Shown piece by piece: positions 1 through 6,003 of a stretch of 64,000 bases of DNA. The stretch is from Desulfovibrio sp. Lineage in GTDB: Bacteria > Desulfobacterota > Desulfovibrionia > Desulfovibrionales > Desulfovibrionaceae. The stretch covers positions 28,587 to 92,586 of the forward strand of contig JAFXOX010000014.1 of assembly GCA_017528345.1 (NCBI GenBank), read 5' to 3'. The notes under the pieces were generated by a model, which saw only the letters and a program-made list of their open reading frames with translations, was not told where the DNA came from and ran no database searches. Position numbers and translations under genes: made by a program. The stretch's first letter is position 1. Each line of letters starts with the position of its first letter.

Positions 1-8
1 CGATGTGT

Positions 9-1484
9 CTAAAAATCCTCCTCGCGTATCCCCAAAAGCTTGATTCTGTAGCGCAGACCTGGAGCTGTGAGGTCGAGCATGTGGGCGGCTTTGGCCACAT
101 TGCCACCACTCACCTTGAGAACTTGGCAAATGCACTGACGCTCATAGGCCTGCAGCTTGGCTTTGAGTGGGATGACATCCTGGCGTCGGATGCTGCGGTA
201 TTCGAGAGGAACCTCCAGATGATGGCCAGAGGGGCCTTCAAGCTGTGGTTTTTCATGTTTGCTGGCCTGTCGCTTGAGAGCCTGGTCAAAATAGGAGGGC
301 AGGGTTTCGCGGGTAATGACCCGTTCTTCGCCAAGCAAAATCAGGCTGCCCTCAATGAGGTGTTCAAGTTCGCGCACATTGCCTGGCCAGTCGTAGCCTA
401 AAAACTCGTGCATAACCTCATCGTCAACGCTCACGCCTTTGCGATCATCGCCACGGCGGCGAATAAAGGCCTGAACAAGGAGGGGAATATCGGATTTCCG
501 TTCACGTAAAGGGGGAACAGCGATACCAACAACGGATAAGCGGTAAAAGAGATCGGTGCGCAGTCTCTGGTTTTCAATGGCAACATAGGGGGATTCGTTC
601 ATCAAGCTGATGACGCGAACATCAATCTTTTTTTCAACAGGGGAGCCGATGCGGCGGATTTTCTGTTCCTGGATGACCCGCAAAAGCTTGGCCTGCAGTC
701 CAAGCGGCATGGAATTGAGCTCATCGAGTAAAAGGGTCCCGCCCTCAGCCATTTCAAAAAGCCCGGGTTTGTCCTGGGCACCGGTATAGCTGCCCATGGT
801 CGTGCCAAAGAGAATGCCTTCAAGCAGCGATTCTGGAATGGCGGCACAGTTGATGGCGACAAATGGCTTATTGTGGCGGGGGCTTTCGGCATGGATGGCT
901 TGGGCAAAGATCTCCTTGCCAGTTCCGCTTTCCCCCCAGATCATGACAGATACGTGGGATCGGGATGCTTTTCTGGCATTGCTGATGGCTTCCTCAAGGG
1001 CTCTGTCGTGACCTATGAGATTATTAAAGGTGTAGTGGGTATCGGAGATAGTGCGGTTGGCAACCTGGTTTTTGCCTTTGATCTGCTCGGGGAAGGATGT
1101 ACTGTCAACCCACGTCGTGAAGGCAATGACACCGTCTTTTTTCCCGTCCATGAAGAGCGGTATGAAATCCGTGACACTGCTGAACACGTAGTTGGAGACG
1201 GTCTTGTACCAGTAGGCCTTTTTGAGAAGGGGTTCGCCTTTTTGCAGGCATTCAATGGTGGGGATGCAATCAATTTCAAAGGGCACATAGAGATCGGTAA
1301 TATGCGTGCCTATGACCGGAAAGTTTGTAAATCCGTCGATCTTCCTCTGGATAGAATTCATAAAAAGACAAATACCCTTGGCATCAACAACAGCTACGCC
1401 AATACTGAGCATCTCCCAGATGGCGGTAATCTGTGGGTTGATTACATCATTGATGCTCACCGCATTGACATACAAATTATCCAT
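9..1484 (-). CDS. Sigma-54-dependent transcriptional activator (PAS-like sensor, AAA+, Fis-type HTH)
   Basis: This 491-residue bacterial enhancer-binding protein should activate RNA polymerase with sigma-54. The N-terminal part (about residues 15-130) looks like a PAS sensor. A AAA+ domain follows, with Walker A GESGTGKE, Walker B-like LLLDEL, and the sigma-54 contact loop written GSYTGA instead of the usual GAFTGA. The C-terminus has a Fis-type helix-turn-helix (GGNVAKAAHMLDL region). There is no receiver domain, so a ligand or redox cue bound by the PAS region is likelier than phosphorylation. It is the last gene of a minus-strand set that includes a permease, an exporter and a glycyl radical enzyme operon with a sigma-54-type promoter at 8544-8559, so it is the obvious candidate regulator of that operon. 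The regulatory link is inferred from position. The family assignment is secure. Confidence 0.9.
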   Translation of the reverse strand: MDNLYVNAVSINDVINPQITAIWEMLSIGVAVVDAKGICLFMNSIQRKIDGFTNFPVIGTHITDLYVPFEIDCIPTIECLQKGEPLLKKAYWYKTVSNYVFSSVTDFIPLFMDGKKDGVIAFTTWVDSTSFPEQIKGKNQVANRTISDTHYTFNNLIGHDRALEEAISNARKASRSHVSVMIWGESGTGKEIFAQAIHAESPRHNKPFVAINCAAIPESLLEGILFGTTMGSYTGAQDKPGLFEMAEGGTLLLDELNSMPLGLQAKLLRVIQEQKIRRIGSPVEKKIDVRVISLMNESPYVAIENQRLRTDLFYRLSVVGIAVPPLRERKSDIPLLVQAFIRRRGDDRKGVSVDDEVMHEFLGYDWPGNVRELEHLIEGSLILLGEERVITRETLPSYFDQALKRQASKHEKPQLEGPSGHHLEVPLEYRSIRRQDVIPLKAKLQAYERQCICQVLKVSGGNVAKAAHMLDLTAPGLRYRIKLLGIREEDF

Positions 1485-1661
1485 GTATATCTCGAAGATT
1501 TAGTGGTTTACAGTTTAAATAATGTACATCCAAAAAATCATTCTGAGGGCAAATGTCAAGAGTGATACTTTACAAGAATACAGGAAAACGAACCGTCAAT
1601 GAGAAAACCATGAAAAACTGCCACGCTTGGCACGAACGCTTACGCAAGGAAGTGACCGTAG

Positions 1662-2396
1662 CTAAAAATAGGCTTTGCGCAGGCATAGGATGGCCGCGAT
1701 AACAATAATAACACGAAGAACGCGTAAGAAACGGCGTGTGTCCATACGTTTAATGACAGGAACGGCAAGGACCGCGCCAAGAAGGACACCAGGAATACCA
1801 TAGACCACAAGGTGAAGAACTTCAGGTGTATATAAGCCTGAATGCCACATGATCCCGCAGGTAAAGCATTCGCTGACAGCATAAAAGGCGCTCAGGGTGC
1901 CCACGGCCCTGCGGGGTGGCCAGCCCATGTACATGGCATAGGCAGCGGAAGGGGGGCCATTGAATGATGTCGACGAACCAAGTGTTCCTGCCGCAAAACC
2001 GGCGCCAAAACCGACGGGAAAAAAATCGTTACGAGGTTCGCTGACAGGTTTTGCCAGACATTGCCAGACAACAACAAGCAGTAAAAAGAATCCGACAGAT
2101 GCTAATATCGTGGTTTCGGGCAAAAAAAGGAGAAGTTTGAGTCCAAGGAAAGCCCCCGGAACCATTCCTGCGAGCATGGGGACAAGAGAGCGCCAGTTGC
2201 AGTAGCGAAAATGCAAGAAGGTGAGTGAGGTATCAATGCAAAGCGTTAACAGGCAACTGAGGGGGACAACAACGCGGAGAGGTACAAAAAGGGAAATAAT
2301 CGGTACCCCCACCATGGCGCCACCCAAACCGGCAATACCGCAAATAAAGCCGGCCAAAAGCCAAACAACAAAAACACCCAGTCCAGCGATATCCAT
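1662..2396 (-). CDS. TauE/SafE-type membrane transporter (sulfite/organosulfonate exporter family)
   Basis: This 244-residue protein is almost entirely hydrophobic. It opens with the family-like segment around FICGIAGLGGAMVGVPI and has about seven to eight membrane spans. A repeated glycine-rich stretch near the middle (AAGTLGSSTSFNGPP) is typical of the TauE/SafE (DUF81) family. Members export sulfite, sulfoacetate or other anions, but many have unknown substrates. It lies between the APC permease and the sigma-54 activator, all on the minus strand. Next to a glycyl radical enzyme it could export an anion released by that enzyme, sulfite being one option. That role is inference: the sequence shows the family, not the substrate. 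Confidence 0.82.
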   Translation of the reverse strand: MDIAGLGVFVVWLLAGFICGIAGLGGAMVGVPIISLFVPLRVVVPLSCLLTLCIDTSLTFLHFRYCNWRSLVPMLAGMVPGAFLGLKLLLFLPETTILASVGFFLLLVVVWQCLAKPVSEPRNDFFPVGFGAGFAAGTLGSSTSFNGPPSAAYAMYMGWPPRRAVGTLSAFYAVSECFTCGIMWHSGLYTPEVLHLVVYGIPGVLLGAVLAVPVIKRMDTRRFLRVLRVIIVIAAILCLRKAYF

Positions 2397-2546
2397 ACGA
2401 TGATCTCAGTTTCTAGAGAAAACAAAGTTTTGCTGAGATAAGCAAGAACCTTTTTCAATGCATGGGTTTGAGCTCATGCTTGGCATGCAAAAGCATAAAC
2501 AGCACATGGGACTGAAGACCGCCTTCAACCTATGTAGCTGTTACCA

Positions 2547-2583
2547 AAAAATCAATTCCCCCCCTAGGCAAAGCCAGGGGGGG
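2547..2583 (-). terminator. Rho-independent terminator after the APC permease gene
   Basis: On the minus strand a C-rich arm (complement of 2577-2583) pairs with a G-rich arm (complement of 2558-2564). The loop contains a second GGC/GCC pairing, and the hairpin is followed by an AT-rich run ending in TTTTTT. It lies just past the permease stop at 2610 and before the TauE-like gene, so the two genes are probably at least partly separate transcripts. Confidence 0.7.
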
Positions 2584-2609
2584 ATAGCGAAATAGCGTGA
2601 GAAGATACG

Positions 2610-4061
2610 TTACTTGAAGAACACCTTGGTTGTTGTGTTGCCCAGAATACCCATCTTCATTTCATCTTCCGGCAAATTCATCCAGGTATTCTTGGTCATG
2701 AGGTAGAAGATAACACCCAGAAGCACCCAGATACCCAGCACGAGCTGCGGCATGGGGCCAATGAGTGAAGGTGAACCCGGGCACAGCAGAAGGACAAGGC
2801 AGATAAGCGAGCTTAAGGTGCCCAGCACACATATAAATCTTCCCATGCCACTGTTCTGCACTTCAGAGCGCAAAATCTTGGTCGCCACAATGCAGGTAAA
2901 GAGGTAGCCGATGGCCGTACCCACAGCGCTCATATCCACAGTCCAGCCAACAGCAGAACGGCCGGCAAAGGGTGTAAGCAGCGCAAGGCCCGTGACAAAA
3001 ATAACGGCGTTGCTGGGGGTATGGTTGGTTTCATGAATCTTGCCAAACCAATCAGGAAGCATACGCGCACGAGCCATAGCCAGAAGCAGACGAGTTGAGG
3101 CAACGAAGAAACCGTTAATACCGGAAAGCACGGCGCCAAAGACGGCGCAGGCAAGGACGACGGCACCAAACTTGCCAAAAGCCATGGTGGCAACAACAGC
3201 TGTGCCCCAAGCGTGACCGGAACTTGTGCGCATGCCATCGAGCTGCTTGAGCAGATCGGGGTAGGGAATGGCAATGGCGTTAGCGAGTGTCACCAGACTG
3301 TAGAGCAGGCCACCCACAATGATCGCCACAATCATAATGCGGCGTGAACGAGAAGGATCAAAGGCAAATTCTTCGGCAGATTGCGGAATGGTGTCAAAAC
3401 CGACATAGAGGAAGGGCGAAATACCCACAATGCCCAGAATACATGCCAAGCTTCCGCGGTTCTCGTTGAAATGCGGGATCAGGTTGTCAAAAGTGGCCGT
3501 ATCAAGGGAGGCTGCACCAAAGAAAAGGCCCAGAATGCCAAAGCTGAGCATGAAGGCCAGAATCACCTGTACGGTGCCTGAAATGCTGATACCGCGATAG
3601 TTGAGATAGCCAAAAATCATGGCAAGGGCAAAGCCAAGCAGGATTTCACCAAAATAGACCTGCCAGCCCGCTATGGTATACAAGGCCCCAAACTGGAATA
3701 TCCCTGGGAAGAGGAATCGGAAAATGAGTGACACGGCAGACACATTGATCATAACAATGGAAATATAGCCGATCACCAAGGACCATCCGCAGATAAAGGC
3801 CGCTAGTTTGCCATAGCCGACGTAAGCATACGCGAACTCGCCACCCGCCACCGGGGCGTATTTAATCATGTAGCTGTAGGCCACAGAAATAAAGAGCATA
3901 AGTAGTGCGCCGATGGCAAAACCAATAACAGCACCATAGGGGCCGGCATTGGGCAAGAACGAATCACCCGGCAAAATGAAACAACCCCAGCCTACAATGG
4001 AGCCTAAGGCAAGTGATGTCACCTGCAGCGGTGATAATGCTTTGACGAGTCTTTCAGCCAT
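2610..4061 (-). CDS. APC-superfamily amino acid/amine permease
   Basis: This 483-residue integral membrane protein has about twelve hydrophobic segments and the APC-family N-terminal signature LALGSIVGWGCFILPGDSF (unwound helix 1, about residues 16-34). It ends after the last span with a short charged tail. APC permeases carry amino acids, polyamines or other amines, usually with a proton or by exchange. The gene lies downstream of the glycyl radical enzyme, activase and selenoprotein genes but behind a 661-bp intergenic region, so it may have its own promoter. A palindromic CRP/FNR-type site sits about 320 bp upstream of its start. By context it may import the enzyme's substrate or a precursor. 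The substrate cannot be read from the sequence. Confidence 0.85.
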   Translation of the reverse strand: MAERLVKALSPLQVTSLALGSIVGWGCFILPGDSFLPNAGPYGAVIGFAIGALLMLFISVAYSYMIKYAPVAGGEFAYAYVGYGKLAAFICGWSLVIGYISIVMINVSAVSLIFRFLFPGIFQFGALYTIAGWQVYFGEILLGFALAMIFGYLNYRGISISGTVQVILAFMLSFGILGLFFGAASLDTATFDNLIPHFNENRGSLACILGIVGISPFLYVGFDTIPQSAEEFAFDPSRSRRIMIVAIIVGGLLYSLVTLANAIAIPYPDLLKQLDGMRTSSGHAWGTAVVATMAFGKFGAVVLACAVFGAVLSGINGFFVASTRLLLAMARARMLPDWFGKIHETNHTPSNAVIFVTGLALLTPFAGRSAVGWTVDMSAVGTAIGYLFTCIVATKILRSEVQNSGMGRFICVLGTLSSLICLVLLLCPGSPSLIGPMPQLVLGIWVLLGVIFYLMTKNTWMNLPEDEMKMGILGNTTTKVFFK

Positions 4062-4379
4062 AAAACAACTCCTCTGTTCAACGATACCGAGACACCCTAA
4101 CCACTAGTAATAATCCAATCTGATCGGTATCCAGTCGAGACTGTCTATCTACAAAAGGGTGATTTTAACTGAGTTTTCTGTGCCTGCTACAAAACTCCAT
4201 GACAATCATGAGAGGCAAGTAGCCGTCAAACACATGTAGTTGTTCTTTATTCAGTCAATCTTATTTACACACTACGAGAACGAGGAAAAGAAAATGCAAA
4301 GATATTAGTCTATTTTTGATGCTCTACAAATATCTCAGAATCTTCGTTTGATAGGTCTATTTTTGGGGTGCTATTTAGG

Positions 4380-4395
4380 TGTGAAATATTTCACA
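4380..4395. promoter_or_regulatory. CRP/FNR-family operator candidate
   Basis: The sequence TGTGAAATATTTCACA is a perfect 16-bp palindrome matching the TGTGA-N6-TCACA pattern bound by CRP/FNR-family regulators. HcpR, which controls nitrosative stress and sulfate-reduction genes in Desulfovibrio, is one family member. It lies about 320 bp upstream of the APC permease, the nearest downstream gene on the minus strand. Which regulator binds is unknown. Confidence 0.55.
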
Positions 4396-4607
4396 AGAAA
4401 AAGGTAAAAAAATTAAGCGTTTCCTTTACTTATGTGACGGAGTTATCATTTGTGAACGCAGAAGGCAAAAAGATAAGAGTGCGCACTTAGTGCAGTGGCT
4501 TCTAGCTAAAACTTCTTACAGGACAGAGTGTGTCACACATTTTCAATAATGTCAAATAGTTGCTGGAGTATCTCAAAAATGACAAATGCTTTTGAGAAGA
4601 ATACGAC

Positions 4608-4689
4608 GAGAGGCAGGAAGCGAGCAGGAGCAAGGGCGTATGCTAGTGAGGGATCATGCGATAGTAGCAAAACTCTCTTCCTGCCTCTC
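4608..4689. repeat. 13-bp perfect inverted repeat with 56-nt spacer
   Basis: GAGAGGCAGGAAG at 4608-4620 is exactly complementary to CTTCCTGCCTCTC at 4677-4689. It starts 34 nt past the selenoprotein stop codon on the minus strand. It could be a large terminator-like or 3'-UTR stem, or a binding site. No T-run follows directly, so termination is not certain. Confidence 0.5.
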
Positions 4690-4722
4690 AGACGCAAATT
4701 GTGTGCTATGCAACTGTGATGC

Positions 4723-5022
4723 TTATTCCGCTGCCAATGCTGTTAGGACAAGCTGCTTATCATCATTAAATGAGAGCGAAAACTTTTGACCATACTTCAG
4801 AAGAAAATCCTTCTCGGCAATGAAGGGGAGATCGCCAACCATAATCTTTTCATCTTCGTCTTCGTCCATCTCTTCCATGCCCAGACCGAGCATGATCTTG
4901 GCATGTCATCCACTGCCGATAGTGTATTCTCTCAGTCGTATACAAATATCTTCATCGTCTTCGTCTTCCCACATTTCCTTTAACTTGGATAAAATCTCAT
5001 CATTAGCTTCAAGCGAAAACAT
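4723..5022 (-). CDS. HesB/IscA-like selenoprotein (in-frame UGA read as selenocysteine)
   Basis: Read through one UGA, this frame gives a 99-residue protein ending at a TAA. The start ATG (5022) has GAGAGG upstream, and the gene begins 23 nt after the activase stop. The UGA is codon 39 (4906-4908), in the context TIGSG-U-HAKIMLGLGMEE. That matches the Gly-Cys segment of HesB/IscA (A-type iron-sulfur carrier) proteins. The following acidic segment and the VGDLPFIAEKDFLLKYG region also fit that fold. The family's two C-terminal cysteines are missing, leaving Sec as the only ligand-type residue at these positions. A hairpin with a GGUCU loop lies 11 nt after the UGA. HesB-like selenoproteins are known in Desulfobacterota; the location behind a glycyl radical activase is the novelty. 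A cluster-carrier or redox role is inferred. The alternative is an ordinary nonsense mutation, which the intact downstream frame and hairpin argue against. Confidence 0.88.
4876..4908 (-). promoter_or_regulatory. Bacterial SECIS element for the UGA at 4906-4908
   Basis: Starting 11 nt after the UGA, CAUGCUC (4894-4888) pairs over 7 bp, with one G-U, with GGGCAUG (4882-4876). This closes a five-nucleotide GGUCU loop (4887-4883). The loop sequence and its distance from the UGA resemble the fdhF SECIS hairpin recognised by SelB. A competing fold pairs CAUGCC (4905-4900) with GGCAUG (4881-4876). Confidence 0.82.
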
Positions 5023-5045
5023 AGAAAACCTCTCTTATGGTTGAC

Positions 5046-5948
5046 TTACGCAAGAACGGTGTTCAGCCCATGCTGGGTAAAGCGGTCACGTACGACAAGA
5101 AGTTCATCTGGTGTGTAGGACCGCATGGCAGGATGGGGACGCCCCAAAGCATCGTATTTTTTCATGCCAAAGGTATGATACGGCATGATTTCAATTTCAT
5201 GTTTCCCGAATTTTTTGAAAAATGTGGCCATGGCCGCGATATTGTCTGCACTGTCATTGATATCCGGTATAAGCGGCATTCGGATTTTGACCTCAGCTTT
5301 TGAAGTCAAGGCCGCAGCCATATTCTGCAAAATGATCTTGTTGTCGACGCCTGTTATGTTTTTATGCGCTTCAGGGTCCATATGTTTGCAGTCAAAAAGC
5401 AGAAGGTCTACGTTTTTGAGAAGACGTTGAAAGCGATCTTCTGGGCAGGCACCACAGGTATCGAGGGTGACATGCAGGCCTTCCCCGTGTGAAGCTTCCA
5501 CAAGATCGCAGATAAATTCGCCATTGCCACCACCTTGGGTGGGTTCACCGCCACCAAAGGTCACACCGCCACCAGAATTTTCGTAGAAGAGCGTATCCTT
5601 GAGGACAATCTTGAGCACTTCCTCGACCTGCATGATCTTGCCGCTCATTTCCCGCGCCTTGGCCGGGCAGACCTCGGCACAGGCTCCGCAGTTCTGGCAC
5701 AGCTCAAATCGCTGCTTGGAAAGACCATTTTCCAGGCTTGTGGCATGGTTCGGGCAGGCCTGCACGCATGCGCCACAGCCGGTACAGAGATTGGCAAAAT
5801 AGAGGAGTTGGGGCTCATTGTGCTGTGATTCAGGGTTGCTGCACCACGGGCATCGTAGTGGGCAGCCTTTGAGAAAGACAGTTGTGCGGATGCCAGGTCC
5901 ATCTTTTGTCGACATACGCTGAATATTGTACACCATACCCTGACTCAT
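5046..5948 (-). CDS. Glycyl radical enzyme activating enzyme (radical SAM)
   Basis: This 300-residue activase abstracts hydrogen from the active-site glycine of its partner, using S-adenosylmethionine and a [4Fe-4S] cluster. The radical-SAM motif is C29-x3-C33-x2-C36 (GCPLRCPWCSNPE), preceded by the family signature STKDGPGIRTTVFLKG. Two ferredoxin-type motifs follow (CTGCGACVQACP and CQNCGACAEVCP, about residues 53-90). This is the extended architecture of activases for GREs other than pyruvate formate-lyase. The ATG at 5948 is preferred because AAGGAG lies 8 nt upstream and the conserved region starts directly after it. An in-frame start at 6050 would overlap the upstream gene. It follows the GRE gene by 55 nt and precedes the selenoprotein by 23 nt, so the three are probably one transcript. 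Confidence 0.95.
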   Translation of the reverse strand: MSQGMVYNIQRMSTKDGPGIRTTVFLKGCPLRCPWCSNPESQHNEPQLLYFANLCTGCGACVQACPNHATSLENGLSKQRFELCQNCGACAEVCPAKAREMSGKIMQVEEVLKIVLKDTLFYENSGGGVTFGGGEPTQGGGNGEFICDLVEASHGEGLHVTLDTCGACPEDRFQRLLKNVDLLLFDCKHMDPEAHKNITGVDNKIILQNMAAALTSKAEVKIRMPLIPDINDSADNIAAMATFFKKFGKHEIEIMPYHTFGMKKYDALGRPHPAMRSYTPDELLVVRDRFTQHGLNTVLA

Positions 5949-6003
5949 CAGGAGTCTCCTTACGCAAAAGCGCAGCGGGTCAAAGACCCGCTGCGCCTCA
6001 TTT

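Larger units (their letters stand above)
4062..4722. other. Long intergenic region between the selenoprotein and APC permease genes
   Basis: This 661-bp stretch has no convincing coding frame. The short frames at 4528-4789 on the plus strand have no recognisable features. It holds a perfect CRP/FNR-type palindrome at 4380-4395 and a 13-bp inverted repeat at 4608-4620/4677-4689. The part nearest the permease is AT-rich, as expected for a promoter region. No sigma-54 core with the required GG-N10-GC spacing was found here. Confidence 0.6.

Noticed and set aside
4062..4300. A sigma-54 promoter for the APC permease (TGGAGTTTTGTAGC on the minus strand)
   Set aside because: The GG to GC spacing is nine, not ten, and the flanking match is poor.
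4608..4690. A tRNA or selC-like gene in the inverted-repeat region
   Set aside because: No acceptor stem with CCA-adjacent pairing, T-loop or D-loop pattern could be found.
4528..4789. Short plus-strand frames in the permease-selenoprotein gap
   Set aside because: They have no family features. The 4786-5044 plus-strand frames are the reverse of the selenoprotein, with Ser-rich runs mirroring its acidic Glu/Asp runs.
4876..4905. A longer CAUGCC/GGCAUG hairpin as the SECIS
   Set aside because: It starts directly at the UGA and places a six-base loop too close. The inner hairpin with the GGUCU loop fits the known distance better and was preferred, though both may form.
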